Translations under genes and position numbers: made by a program
Origin: Epilithonimonas lactis
Lineage (GTDB): Bacteria > Bacteroidota > Bacteroidia > Flavobacteriales > Weeksellaceae
Direction: 5' to 3'
DNA: 64,000 nt
Assembly: GCF_900110605.1 (NCBI RefSeq)
Contig: NZ_FOFI01000003.1
Span: 62,001 to 126,000 of the forward strand
In this document: positions 43,359-52,121 of the stretch, one piece after another
Numbering within the stretch: position 1 is the first letter of the stretch
How the letters are laid out: the number at the start of each line of letters is the position of its first letter
The notes under the pieces: generated by a model
Seen by the model: only the letters and a program-made list of their open reading frames with translations
Database searches by the model: none
What the model was told of the DNA's origin: nothing

Positions 43359-44387
43359 ATGAAAGTTACACGACAGGTTTCCGGCAAGAGTTTTTCCTAC
43401 ATCACCAACAAACAGGAAAAACTAAAAGATAAGGAAAAGATAAAATACATCCAATCTCTCGTCATCCCACCAGCTTGGACCGATGTCGAGATCACCACTA
43501 ATAAAAGTGCAAAAATCCTCGCCATTGGCAGAGATCAAAAAGGCAGGAAACAATACATCTACAATCCAAAATTTCGCGCACAGAAAGACGCTGATAAATT
43601 TGACAGGATCCTTCATTTTGCTGAAAATCTGGAACACATGCGACGCGTGACGGGACAACATCTCAGAAAGAAAAAAATGACACGTGAAAAGGTTTTAGCA
43701 ACTATGGTAAGACTATTAGATTCTGCCTATTTCAGACCAGGAAGTCCGAAATACACTGAACAAAACCAAAGTTATGGATTGACGACCATTCGTAAAAAAC
43801 ATTTGACAATAGAAGGTGACGAAATGATATTTTCTTATAAAGGAAAATCGGGAAAATTTCAGGAGAAACACATTATCAATTCGAAATTGACAAAAGTGAT
43901 CTCCGATTTGGAAGAATTGCCTGGCTACAGACTTTTTAAATATTATGACAAAGACAACAATCTGATCACGGTAGAAAGTCAGGATTTGAACGATTACATC
44001 CGGGAAATAATGGGTGCGGAATTTTCTGCAAAAGATTTCCGAACCTGGGCCGGAACGATGATCGCAGCTGGAATCCTGGACGAACTAGGAATTTGCGAAG
44101 AAAAACAGCAAAAAGAGCTTAAGAAAAGAATCCGAAATGCCATCGTTGGCGTCTCCGAAAAATTAGGAAATACGCCTTCCGTCGCAAGAGATTCTTACAT
44201 TGACCCAAGAATTTTTGAACATTACAAAAACGGCCACACTGTTCATTACTTTCAAAAAGAGATCAAGAGACTTTTGAAGAAAAATGAAAATCTATCGGAA
44301 ACGGAAGTCGGCGTCCTCTATATGTTGAAATCGAAAATGAAACCTTCGAAAACCCCACGAAAGCGAACTTCGAAAGCTTCAGCTTGA
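43359..44387 (+). CDS. DNA topoisomerase IB (poxvirus type)
   Basis: Relaxes supercoils through a 3'-phosphotyrosine intermediate, ATP independent. 342 residues from MKVTRQVSGKSFSYITNKQ (ATG at 43359; an ATG 30 bases earlier is less likely). The catalytic Tyr is residue 280 in SVARDSYIDPRIFEHY; RKKHL and FRTWAGTMIAA hold other active-site residues. Bacterial homologues are scattered and often thought to be acquired. The last 9 bases overlap the converging nnr gene. Confidence 0.92.
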   Translation: MKVTRQVSGKSFSYITNKQEKLKDKEKIKYIQSLVIPPAWTDVEITTNKSAKILAIGRDQKGRKQYIYNPKFRAQKDADKFDRILHFAENLEHMRRVTGQHLRKKKMTREKVLATMVRLLDSAYFRPGSPKYTEQNQSYGLTTIRKKHLTIEGDEMIFSYKGKSGKFQEKHIINSKLTKVISDLEELPGYRLFKYYDKDNNLITVESQDLNDYIREIMGAEFSAKDFRTWAGTMIAAGILDELGICEEKQQKELKKRIRNAIVGVSEKLGNTPSVARDSYIDPRIFEHYKNGHTVHYFQKEIKRLLKKNENLSETEVGVLYMLKSKMKPSKTPRKRTSKASA

Positions 44388-45863
44388 TAAAGATTTGAAA
44401 ACCTCTCCTATTTTATGGATGAGATCCGTTGGCAACATCGATTCTTTGGAGAATTGTTCAGCCGCAAGATCGCCTGCTTTTCCGTGTAGCCAAACACCGA
44501 AGATGCAGGCTTTTTCGATGTCATATTTTTGAGAAATTAAAGACGTTAAAATACCTGTCAGCACATCGCCGCTTCCGCCTTTTGCCATTCCGGAATTGCC
44601 AGTGATGTTGTAGTAAACCTTTTTACCAGGAGTGATGACCGCAGTGTGATGGTCTTTGAGAACGATAAAAATTTGTAATTCCTCAGCTTTTGTTCTAGCC
44701 AGTTTTAATCTTTCAAAGGAATTCTCAGTTTTTCCAAAGAGCCTTTCAAATTCCAACGGATGTGGCGTGATGACCGAGTTCTTTGGGATTAATCTCATTC
44801 CATCAGTTTCCGCCAAGATATTGAGCGCATCGGCATCCAGAACTATTGGATCGTGATAATTTTCTAAGAAATCAAGTAGCGCGTTTTGCGTTTGTTTTTC
44901 TTTTCCGAAACCTGGCCCAATGCCGTAAACTGCTTTGTCCTGGATCTCAAATTTTTCTATATATTTTTCTCCACAACCTATGAACATGGCTTCCGGAACT
45001 TGAGATTGCAGAATCAGATTTCCACATTCCGGAGCAATTGTGAAAGTCAAGCCACTTCCGGTCTTCAAAGCCGACAATGTTGACATGAGAATCGCACCGA
45101 TCTTGCCATAACTTCCGCCAACCAAAATACTTTTACCGTACGTCCCTTTGTTACTGAAATCATCTCGTGGTCTATAAATTTCTTTGATTAAATCTTCGTC
45201 GATAACGAAATAATAAGTTTTAATGACATCAATAAAATCTTCATCAAGATTAATATCCAAAACGATGATCTTACCACAGGATTTTCCAGTTTCCGGATGG
45301 AGAAAACTCTTTTTGTAGAATTGGAAGGTCAAAGTGAAATCGGCTTTCAAAACTGTTGAATTTTCCTCAATGATCTTATCTGCAAACAATCCGGTTGGAA
45401 TATCGATTGAAATTTTAGGTATTTTTATTTGATTGAGTTTCTCAACGATATTTTTTGTAGCGCCAGACAATCCACGATTCAATCCGTAGCCAAAGAGAGC
45501 ATCGATGACGACTGTTTTATCATCTCTAATCATCAAATCAGAAAAATCCTTGATATCGACTCCGCTCATTTGCTTGATCTTTTTGAAATTGACATTGGCA
45601 TCGGGAGAAAATTCCCTATTATTCTTATCAATGAAAACTTCGACGTTATAACCTTTTTCATACAACATTCTGGCGATTGCAAATCCGTCGCCGCCGTTGT
45701 TTCCTGTTCCGCAAAAGATCAAAAATTTCTGAGTTGACCTAAAATTGACCTCGATCCAATCTACACAAAATTTCGCTGCTTTTTCCATCAAGTTGATAGA
45801 CGAAATTCCTTTTTCGATGGTTGCAAAATCGCATTCTTTGATCTGTTGAGCTGTCAGAATTTT
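44379..45863 (-). CDS. nnr: Bifunctional NAD(P)H-hydrate epimerase / dehydratase
   Basis: Repairs hydrated NADH and NADPH. 494 residues from MKILTAQQIKECDFATIEKG. The N-terminal YjeF_N half has CGTGNNGGDGFAIARML and the C-terminal carbohydrate-kinase-like half has DADALN, ITPHPLEFERLF and GSGDVLTGI. The fused order epimerase-dehydratase is the usual bacterial form. The gene ends 9 bp inside the topoisomerase IB gene in convergent orientation. Confidence 0.95.
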   Translation of the reverse strand, partial: KILTAQQIKECDFATIEKGISSINLMEKAAKFCVDWIEVNFRSTQKFLIFCGTGNNGGDGFAIARMLYEKGYNVEVFIDKNNREFSPDANVNFKKIKQMSGVDIKDFSDLMIRDDKTVVIDALFGYGLNRGLSGATKNIVEKLNQIKIPKISIDIPTGLFADKIIEENSTVLKADFTLTFQFYKKSFLHPETGKSCGKIIVLDINLDEDFIDVIKTYYFVIDEDLIKEIYRPRDDFSNKGTYGKSILVGGSYGKIGAILMSTLSALKTGSGLTFTIAPECGNLILQSQVPEAMFIGCGEKYIEKFEIQDKAVYGIGPGFGKEKQTQNALLDFLENYHDPIVLDADALNILAETDGMRLIPKNSVITPHPLEFERLFGKTENSFERLKLARTKAEELQIFIVLKDHHTAVITPGKKVYYNITGNSGMAKGGSGDVLTGILTSLISQKYDIEKACIFGVWLHGKAGDLAAEQFSKESMLPTDLIHKIGEVFKSLSS

Positions 45864-45983
45864 CATAATCAATATCATTAATTCTAATCAAATTTAGTTA
45901 ATAAAATGATTATTGGATGTCAAAAAATAAATCGATTTTAATAAAAAAATTATATTTTTGTCAATTAATATAAAAATACAACT

Positions 45984-46364
45984 ATGGGATTTGTAAAAGA
46001 ATTTAAAGAGTTTGCCTTCAAAGGCAATGTGGTGGATCTGGCAGTCGGTGTGATCATCGGTGGTGCATTTGGTGCAATTGTAAAATCATTGGTTGATGAT
46101 GTGATCACGCCTCTATTACTAACGCCGGCTTTGAAAGCTGCTGGTGCAGAAAACATCAAAGAGTTGGCTTGGAATGGTGTGACTTACGGAAATTTCCTTT
46201 CCTCTGTTATCAGTTTCTTGGTCATTGCATTCGTTTTATTCTTATTGATAAAAGCGGCTAACAAAGTTAACAAAAAAGAAGAAGCTGCTCCAGCTGGACC
46301 GTCTTCTACAGATGTTTTGCTAGCAGAGATCCGCGATGAACTGAAGAAAAAATCATCCATTTAA
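45984..46364 (+). CDS. mscL: Large-conductance mechanosensitive channel MscL
   Basis: 126 residues. Emergency release valve in the inner membrane. The N-terminal MGFVKEFKEFAFKGNVVDLAVGVIIGGAFG and the second helix VISFLVIAFVLFLLIKAANK are diagnostic; only their positions, 1-30 and about 72-92, need be noted. A -7-like TATTTTTG lies at 45953-45960. It is a single-gene unit with its own terminator. Confidence 0.96.
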   Translation: MGFVKEFKEFAFKGNVVDLAVGVIIGGAFGAIVKSLVDDVITPLLLTPALKAAGAENIKELAWNGVTYGNFLSSVISFLVIAFVLFLLIKAANKVNKKEEAAPAGPSSTDVLLAEIRDELKKKSSI

Positions 46365-46374
46365 TATAGTACAA

Positions 46375-46401
46375 AACGCCACTTTCCAGTGGCGTTTTTT
46401 T
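46375..46401 (+). terminator. Intrinsic terminator of mscL
   Basis: AACGCCACT (46375-46383) and AGTGGCGTT (46388-46396) with a TTCC loop, then TTTTT. Confidence 0.9.
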
Positions 46402-47248
46402 ATTTCAACAAATCGAGTTCTAGAATGTTGTTGTTCTTTTTCATTTGCTCTATTGCCTGTCTTTCTTGCGATTTTATCAATTCGGGACCACTCATTTTAT
46501 TTCCTGCTTCGTCTGTCATGTAGAGTTCACCTTCGCTGGCTTTTCTTCTGAAATTTGCAGTTGGATCCTTTCTGTAATTTTTATAGATGATTTGATACTT
46601 TTTGTAGTCAATTGGAATTGGTTTTTCCCATTCGAATGCAAAAATATTTCTTTCAAGAATATTATTTTTAATTCCTTTCAGTTCAAACTTGTAATAGCCT
46701 AACTTGTCTTCTAATTTCACAATAAGTCCTGGCAAACCATGGAATTTATAAGGTCCGTCCTGAACAGGAATATCTGCTGAAAACCAAGCAATCCAATGTC
46801 TGCCCGCAAAATTTGTTTCTGCTTTCTGAACAGACCAGTTTCCAATACTGTTTTTATCAGCAAGAATTTTCCAATTCATTTTCACCTGTTGACTGGCATT
46901 ATATAGCGTCATATCCAATGAAACGACATGATTAATTTTGAAATCCGGGTAAGATTTTAAAATTTTATGGGTCACAACACCTTCTTTGCCAGACATCGGA
47001 AAAGGCTCATCACTGTGCGTTGCCATATTTTTGCTAAAATGAGCATTCATCAAAGAGTCATTTTGATAGACATATTCGCTGTAATATTTGGAGCCTTTTT
47101 TATCAACATCCAAAACCATTAATTCTGATTTTTTTGTCTCCACATCTGTAGAATCTGTCTGGAATTGATAATCGTAATAAAATCTCTGATTCTGCGAAAA
47201 GCTTAGAATAGAAAGAAAAAGAAAGATTGATACGAAATGTTTTTTCAT
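46400..47248 (-). CDS. GLPGLI family protein (second copy)
   Basis: 282 residues with a signal peptide (HFVSIFLFLSILSFSQ). The family signature is present: AGRHWIAWFSADIPVQDGPYKFHGLPGLIVKLED. Members are exported Bacteroidota proteins of unknown role. It follows the other GLPGLI gene by 26 bp; the two share their overall plan and probably arose by duplication. Confidence 0.92.
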   Translation of the reverse strand: MKKHFVSIFLFLSILSFSQNQRFYYDYQFQTDSTDVETKKSELMVLDVDKKGSKYYSEYVYQNDSLMNAHFSKNMATHSDEPFPMSGKEGVVTHKILKSYPDFKINHVVSLDMTLYNASQQVKMNWKILADKNSIGNWSVQKAETNFAGRHWIAWFSADIPVQDGPYKFHGLPGLIVKLEDKLGYYKFELKGIKNNILERNIFAFEWEKPIPIDYKKYQIIYKNYRKDPTANFRRKASEGELYMTDEAGNKMSGPELIKSQERQAIEQMKKNNNILELDLLK

Positions 47249-47274
47249 GGTTTCAGTTTTTGGTTATTGAAAAA

Positions 47275-48111
47275 TCAATTGATGATATCCAGCTCAATCC
47301 TGTTATTATCCTTTTTGATCTGGGCTTTCAAACGATCTTCCTGCTCCTTTGCAAACTTTAAAGCGGTTCCATCTTTTCCTGTCATTATGATATTTGCGCC
47401 GCCCATCTGCATTTGTTTGATGCCTTTTGTAGGATCATTCTCATATTCCTTCAAAACTTTTTGAAACTGCTTTGAATTGATGGCCACTTCCTTAGCCTCA
47501 AAAACATTGATATCCAGATCACCAGTGATATTTCTGATGCCTTTCAGTTCCATTTTGTGAGAACCGGTTTTGTCTTCTATTTTCACGATCAATCCAGGCA
47601 AACCACTGAATTTGTATGGTCCATCTTGAATGGGAATTTCTGTAGAAAACCATGCAGTCCAATGTCTGCCGGCGAAATCTGCTTCTGCTTTTTGGGCATT
47701 CCATTCACCAATCTTTTCTTTTTCTGATGAGACCTTCCACTTGATCTTTCGATCGTCGGAAACTTTATAGGCATCCATAGAAAGTCTTCTGTGAATAAAA
47801 GTTTTATAATCCGGGTAAGTTTTAGTCACGGAGTATCTTACCACAGGCTTTTTCATCGGCGGCGTAATATTGATAGAACCCGTTGCCTTCAGCTGGCGTT
47901 CCAGATCTGCCTTCATGATAGAATCGGAGTTGAAGACCGTGTAGCTGTAATACTTGGAGCCATCTTTTGACGTGTCCAGATACATCATTTCGGTTTTGAC
48001 ATCGGAAACATCGGTAGAGTCCGGAATCAGTTTGTATTCGTAGATAAAACGTTTGTTTTGAGCGAACGTCAAAGTTCCTAAAAGAACAAAAAGTAAAAGT
48101 AGTTTTTTCAT
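47275..48111 (-). CDS. GLPGLI family protein (first copy)
   Basis: 278 residues, signal peptide (LLLLFVLLGTLTFAQ). The signature is FAGRHWTAWFSTEIPIQDGPYKFSGLPGLIVKIED. It sits downstream of the M56 peptidase gene, with a UUCG-loop terminator hairpin in between. This suggests a separate transcript or partial read-through from the blaI-M56 unit. Confidence 0.92.
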   Translation of the reverse strand: MKKLLLLFVLLGTLTFAQNKRFIYEYKLIPDSTDVSDVKTEMMYLDTSKDGSKYYSYTVFNSDSIMKADLERQLKATGSINITPPMKKPVVRYSVTKTYPDYKTFIHRRLSMDAYKVSDDRKIKWKVSSEKEKIGEWNAQKAEADFAGRHWTAWFSTEIPIQDGPYKFSGLPGLIVKIEDKTGSHKMELKGIRNITGDLDINVFEAKEVAINSKQFQKVLKEYENDPTKGIKQMQMGGANIIMTGKDGTALKFAKEQEDRLKAQIKKDNNRIELDIIN

Positions 48112-48122
48112 ATTTTGAGATT

Positions 48123-48143
48123 AAAAAAGCCGGCGAACCGGCT
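48123..48143 (-). terminator. UUCG-loop terminator after M56 gene
   Basis: On the - strand AGCCGG-TTCG-CCGGCT (48143-48128) is followed by T at 48127-48123. A 6-bp G+C-rich stem with a UUCG tetraloop is very stable. Confidence 0.85.
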
Positions 48144-48164
48144 GTAGTGTTATATATATTTGTC

Positions 48165-50249
48165 TTATTTTGTAGTGACTTCTATCGTTGAAATCCCATT
48201 AGGATTTGTTTTGAAAATTTCCATTTTGGAAATATCAGTGGGATTTAAAGATTCTAGCGCTTTATAATCCACTTTTTTTCCATTGACATAAACCTCGGCC
48301 GTTTTTGAATTAATTGGTAATGTCTGATTAGCTCTGACAATTTGTTGTGGCGGAGTTATATACAATATATTTTTGTTAGTGGTCAAAAGCTTCAGTTGAT
48401 CAGGTCTTGAATTGAAAGTCACCGAATAAGGATTGTTTTTACGCGCTTCTTTGTTAAGCTCTTGTTGCTTTTTCTGAAGTTTTTTCTGCTCTTCCAACAA
48501 TTCGTTTTGCTTCTTTTGCAACTCTTTTCTTTTTTTCTCCAGCTTTTTCAATTCTTTCGGGGACAAATTTGACTTGGCCGAATCTAAAGCACCGTCTGAC
48601 CAACTAAAATTAAAGTTTTCAGTAAGACCGTCAACTTTTGGAAAAATATAATCGTCTTTGAAATACCTTACAGTACCATCCGAAAATGCATACTTTCCAA
48701 ACTGATCTGTGATCATCTTTTGAAACTCTGCTTCACTGTAGACCTTTCCAATATCATCGGAAGCTATTTTAGCTAATTTCTCAGCGTCAGCAATTCTTTT
48801 TTTGAACTCTGGAGAATTGTAATATGCTTCTGTTTCTCTGGCTTTTTTTTCTACATCGGCGATTTTTTTCTTGAACTCTGGAGAACTGTAATACGCTTCT
48901 GTTTCTTTAGCCTTTTTCTCTACATCGGCAATTTTTTTCTTGAATTTCGGAGAATTGTAATAGGCTTCCGTTTCTTTGGCTTTCTTTTCTACATCGGCGA
49001 TTTTTCTCTTGAATGCCGGAGAGTTATACATTTTATCTACCGCTTCCGCATTGTCCGCCAATCCTTTGATATTGTTTTTGTAATTGTCAGAGCCTACAAT
49101 ATTTTCCATTTGACTGGCAAGCGTTTCCATATCTTTCTCCAAAGCTTTGTATTCAGGTGTCTCCCCTTTCTTAGCTTTTTTAAGTGCTGATAATTCTTTG
49201 CCCTTGTCAGCCATTTTTTTACTGATTGCCGACATCTTCAAATGGTCTTCCTGCAAAGCATCGGAATAGACGCGAGTTTGTCTCTGATGCTCGGTCGACA
49301 AACTATCTAGCTCAGAAGTTTGAGGTTTAATTGTGTCATTTTTAAGCTCGTTTACCGCTATTTCTATAGCTTTGTTCGTTTCTGTGATCTCTTTATTTTT
49401 CGCATTTACCATATAGGCAAATACCATAAAGAATAAAATTGGTAGCGCAAAAAGTTTGCGTGCGTAGCTGTACTTGGTTTGGTTTTTTGTAAGCATTTTA
49501 AGTCTTTTTTTGAGGTTAGATGATAAAAAAGGACTCGTGACAGGAAGTACCGACCCGGAGAAATGACTCTCCAAAAGCATCTGCGCAAATGCTCTTGTAT
49601 CGGATTTTTTCACTGCCTTGTTGTCCGCCAAGTATTCGTGAATAAGATTGATTTCTTTGTTGATAAAGTAAAAAACGGGATTGAACCAGAACACGGATTT
49701 TACAATCTGCATCAGGAGTTTGTCCCAACTGTGTTTTTGTTGGATGTGGACCATCTCGTGCTTCAAGATCTGCTGTCCTACAGGCGAGTCCAATTGGATG
49801 GATTGCTTCCAGAACAGATTTCGGAAGAATGAAAATGGTGCGTTGTTTAAGTTAGTCTGATAAAATTTGATGCCTTCTATCGTCTCGTTCGGAAACTTAT
49901 TTTTGATAGACTGGATCTTCGCAATTCCTAATATTAATATAACTAAAAGAATGATTGAAACCACTCCAATAATTGCATAAAGAATTTGATAAATAGTGAG
50001 ATCATTGGTTGAGTTTTGTAGTTGATTTTGATTGAGTTGACTTAGCAACAAGTAAAAATTCTGATTGGTCTCGATGGTGAAGTACGAAACCTTTATCAGT
50101 GGCAGGACCAAGCTGATAATAACCGTCAGTAAAAGGTAAAAACGATTGTAATGGTGAAATGTTTTATCCTTTAAGAATAACAAATAGTAAGCAAACATCA
50201 CCCCTGAACCCAGGATCATCTTGCCCAAATAAAACATAAAAGCTTCCAT
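48165..50249 (-). CDS. M56 family metallopeptidase (BlaR1-like) with internal repeats
   Basis: 694 residues. N-terminal membrane helices (about 4-22, 36-53, 95-115 and 266-284), with the zinc motif HEMVH at 164-168 in the cytoplasmic loop and ELIHEYLAD-like NLIHEYLADNKA downstream, as in BlaR1/MecR1. The extracytoplasmic part has four 23-residue repeats of the kind YNSPEFKKKIADVEKKAKETE (about 407-498) and a lysine/glutamate-rich coiled coil. It ends in a TonB-plug-like segment (LNPTDISKMEIFKTNPNG..TIEVTTK). It is cotranscribed with blaI, whose repressor it is presumed to cleave on a signal. Confidence 0.9.
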   Translation of the reverse strand: MEAFMFYLGKMILGSGVMFAYYLLFLKDKTFHHYNRFYLLLTVIISLVLPLIKVSYFTIETNQNFYLLLSQLNQNQLQNSTNDLTIYQILYAIIGVVSIILLVILILGIAKIQSIKNKFPNETIEGIKFYQTNLNNAPFSFFRNLFWKQSIQLDSPVGQQILKHEMVHIQQKHSWDKLLMQIVKSVFWFNPVFYFINKEINLIHEYLADNKAVKKSDTRAFAQMLLESHFSGSVLPVTSPFLSSNLKKRLKMLTKNQTKYSYARKLFALPILFFMVFAYMVNAKNKEITETNKAIEIAVNELKNDTIKPQTSELDSLSTEHQRQTRVYSDALQEDHLKMSAISKKMADKGKELSALKKAKKGETPEYKALEKDMETLASQMENIVGSDNYKNNIKGLADNAEAVDKMYNSPAFKRKIADVEKKAKETEAYYNSPKFKKKIADVEKKAKETEAYYSSPEFKKKIADVEKKARETEAYYNSPEFKKRIADAEKLAKIASDDIGKVYSEAEFQKMITDQFGKYAFSDGTVRYFKDDYIFPKVDGLTENFNFSWSDGALDSAKSNLSPKELKKLEKKRKELQKKQNELLEEQKKLQKKQQELNKEARKNNPYSVTFNSRPDQLKLLTTNKNILYITPPQQIVRANQTLPINSKTAEVYVNGKKVDYKALESLNPTDISKMEIFKTNPNGISTIEVTTK
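48756..49031 (-). repeat. Four 69-bp tandem repeats inside the M56 gene
   Basis: Units start (minus strand) at 49031, 48962, 48893 and 48824. Each encodes 23 residues beginning (M/A)Y(Y/N)(N/S)SP.F.(K/R)KIADVEKKA. The outer units are more diverged than the inner ones. Confidence 0.9.
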
Positions 50250-50608
50250 TAGTCCTTATTTTTGAGTTCATCCAACAAAAGTTCCAGATCTTCTACGCTG
50301 ATCTCATTTTTTTCTACCAAAAATGAAACAGCATTGGTGTAAGAACCTTCGAAATAGTTTTTCACGAGACTTTTGATCGATCTTCCGCTGTAGTTCTCTT
50401 TACTAATGAGTGGGAAATATTCGTGTTGTCTGCCAAAGGTCTTATGACTTACAAAGCCTTTCTCCATCAGGATCTTAAGGATTGTAGAAATGGTATTGGT
50501 GTGCGGTTTTGGCTCGGGAAACAATTCTAAAACGTCTTTCAAGAATCCTTTCTCTATTTGCCAAAGATATTGCATCACTTGCTCTTCTGCTTTGGTTAAC
50601 TTATTCAT
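50249..50608 (-). CDS. blaI: BlaI/MecI-family transcriptional repressor
   Basis: 119 residues from MNKLTKAEEQVMQYLWQIEKG (ATG ending at 50608; a start 7 codons earlier is possible). Winged helix-turn-helix with PHTNTISTILKILMEKGFV as the recognition region and a C-terminal dimerisation helix with FLVEKNEISVEDLELLLDEL. The stop overlaps the M56 start by one base, so the sensor-protease and repressor are translationally coupled. A palindrome lies over the predicted start site of its own promoter. Confidence 0.93.
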   Translation of the reverse strand: MNKLTKAEEQVMQYLWQIEKGFLKDVLELFPEPKPHTNTISTILKILMEKGFVSHKTFGRQHEYFPLISKENYSGRSIKSLVKNYFEGSYTNAVSFLVEKNEISVEDLELLLDELKNKD

Positions 50609-50642
50609 AATCTTTACTTTTAAAAACAATCAATCTTATATC

Positions 50643-50690
50643 ACTAAAAACTTAGTAATACAAATTTAGAATTAATTTTCTATCGTACAA
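50643..50690 (-). promoter_or_regulatory. blaI promoter and candidate BlaI operator
   Basis: On the - strand TTG (50690-50688), a 19-bp spacer and TAAATTTG (50668-50661) match the consensus exactly. ACTAA-N4-TTAGT (50643-50656), a 5-bp palindrome with a 4-base centre, covers the predicted start site. A repressor bound there would block transcription of its own operon. The operator role is inference. Confidence 0.6.
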
Positions 50691-50778
50691 CTATTTTTAT
50701 AGTTAAAAGAAGTTAAAAACCATAACCATTTGAAAATCAATTAAATTAATTATTATTTATAAATTTCGGTTGATAAAC

Positions 50779-50808
50779 TTGACTTGTATCGAAAAAGATG
50801 TATCTTTG
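50779..50808 (+). promoter_or_regulatory. Promoter of first initiator tRNA gene
   Basis: TTG (50779-50781), 19-bp spacer, TATCTTTG (50801-50808). The tRNA begins at 50820. Confidence 0.75.
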
Positions 50809-50819
50809 CACCACAATAT

Positions 50820-50895
<76 letters not shown>

Positions 50896-50900
50896 AAAAA

Positions 50901-50931
50901 AGAGAATCAAATTTCTGATTCTCTTTTTTTT
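50901..50931 (+). terminator. Terminator of tRNA copy 1
   Basis: AGAGAATCA (50901-50909) and TGATTCTCT (50916-50924), then seven T. Confidence 0.88.
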
Positions 50932-51035
50932 GCATTTTATAAAAGGATTTCTGTGAATTAATTTTTAGTCTAAAAAAATAAAAACCCCAATTCACTTGAC
51001 TTGTATTAAAAAGCTAGATATTTTCACTATAATAT

Positions 51036-51111
51036 CGCCAGGTAGAGCAATAGTTAACTCTTCCGGCTCAAAAGCCGAAGGTCGCACGTTCGAGTCTTGT
51101 CCTCACAACCA
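51036..51111 (+). pseudogene. Decayed initiator tRNA, copy 2
   Basis: Aligned base for base with copies 1 and 3 it has the same length but 11 changes. The anticodon is changed to CAA, and pairs are lost in the acceptor (3-70, 4-69), D (13-22), anticodon (29-41, 31-39) and T stems. Its upstream -7 region reads TATTTTCA, no longer a match, and its terminator stem is weakened. It is very unlikely to give a working tRNA. Confidence 0.85.
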
Positions 51112-51214
51112 ACTAAAAGAATCAAATTTTTGATTCTATTTTTTTATGCCTTCCACAAAAGGACTTCTGTGGATTTAATTTTTAGCCTAAAAAAAAATAA
51201 AAACCCTAATTCAC

Positions 51215-51244
51215 TTGACTTGTATCAAAAAAGCTGTATATTTG
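51215..51244 (+). promoter_or_regulatory. Promoter of third tRNA unit
   Basis: TTG (51215-51217), 19-bp spacer, TATATTTG (51237-51244), ahead of the tRNA at 51256. Confidence 0.75.
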
Positions 51245-51255
51245 CACTACAATAT

Positions 51256-51331
<76 letters not shown>

Positions 51332-51335
51332 ATCT

Positions 51336-51367
51336 AAGAGAATCAATTTTTTGATTCTCTTTTTTTT
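51336..51367 (+). terminator. Terminator of tRNA copy 3
   Basis: AAGAGAATCAA (51336-51346) and TTGATTCTCTT (51351-51361) with a TTTT loop, then further T. Confidence 0.88.
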
Positions 51368-51390
51368 ATTTAAAATTCGTAAATTTGACC

Positions 51391-52002
51391 ATGGCAAAAA
51401 CCCTAAAAATATATCCAGAAAACCCACAGGAAAACCTTATCAACGAAGCTGTTAAGGTATTGCAGAACGGTGGCGTTATCATCTACCCTTCCGATACGAT
51501 TTACACGATCGGTTGTGATATTTACAATCACAAAGCGATGGAAAGACTTGCCCAGATCAAAGGGATCAAATTGGATAAGCACAAGTTCTCTATCATTTGT
51601 AACGACCTTAGCCATCTTTCCGAATTTACAAAACCGATAGAAACGGCAACTTTCAGATTTTTGAAAGCGCATTTGCCTGGGCCTTTCACGTTCATTTTGG
51701 AAGCCAATAGAAATTTACCGACATCTTATAAAGGTCATAAAACGGTTGGAATCCGGGTTCCTGATCATATTGTTCCGCAAATGATTGTCGAAAAATTGGG
51801 TCATCCAATCGTTTCAACGTCCATTCACGCTGATGATGAGATTTTGGAATATTCTACAGATCCAGAATTGATTGCTGAGAAATATGAAAAATTGGTTGAC
51901 CTCGTCATCGATTCTGGTTATGGTGACAACACCGCCTCCACAATCGTTGACCTGACTTCTGGCGAACCGGAAATCCTGAGACAAGGGAAAGGGATATTAT
52001 AA
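51391..52002 (+). CDS. L-threonylcarbamoyladenylate synthase (Sua5/YciO/YrdC)
   Basis: Makes threonylcarbamoyl-AMP for the t6A modification of tRNAs that read ANN codons. 203 residues from MAKTLKIYPENPQ (ATG at 51391; a TTG two codons earlier is less likely). YPSDTIYTIGCD, KHKFSIICNDLS, LPGPFTFILEAN and HPIVSTSIH are typical. The C-terminal Sua5 domain is absent, so it is the short YrdC/YciO type. It follows the tRNA cluster after one terminator. Confidence 0.92.
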   Translation: MAKTLKIYPENPQENLINEAVKVLQNGGVIIYPSDTIYTIGCDIYNHKAMERLAQIKGIKLDKHKFSIICNDLSHLSEFTKPIETATFRFLKAHLPGPFTFILEANRNLPTSYKGHKTVGIRVPDHIVPQMIVEKLGHPIVSTSIHADDEILEYSTDPELIAEKYEKLVDLVIDSGYGDNTASTIVDLTSGEPEILRQGKGIL

Positions 52003-52004
52003 AG

Positions 52005-52028
52005 GTCTTCGAGAGCCTCAAACTGACA
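52005..52028. repeat. TTCGA...CTGACA repeat, intergenic copy
   Basis: GTCTTCGAGAGCCTCAAACTGACA-type element (24 bases; first 6 GTCTTC, last 6 CTGACA) between the tsaC-type gene and yaaA. Three relatives lie inside prmC (53357, 53397 and 53690). The rest of the gap to 52121 holds A+T-rich words such as CATAAACTTTAAACCATTC. Confidence 0.75.
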
Positions 52029-52121
52029 ACTTTGGGAAAGGGATTCTCTAATTCCAAGTTCAAAATTCAAAGTTTTGAGTTAAAGACTTTGAATATTAAA
52101 CCATAAACTTTAAACCATTCA

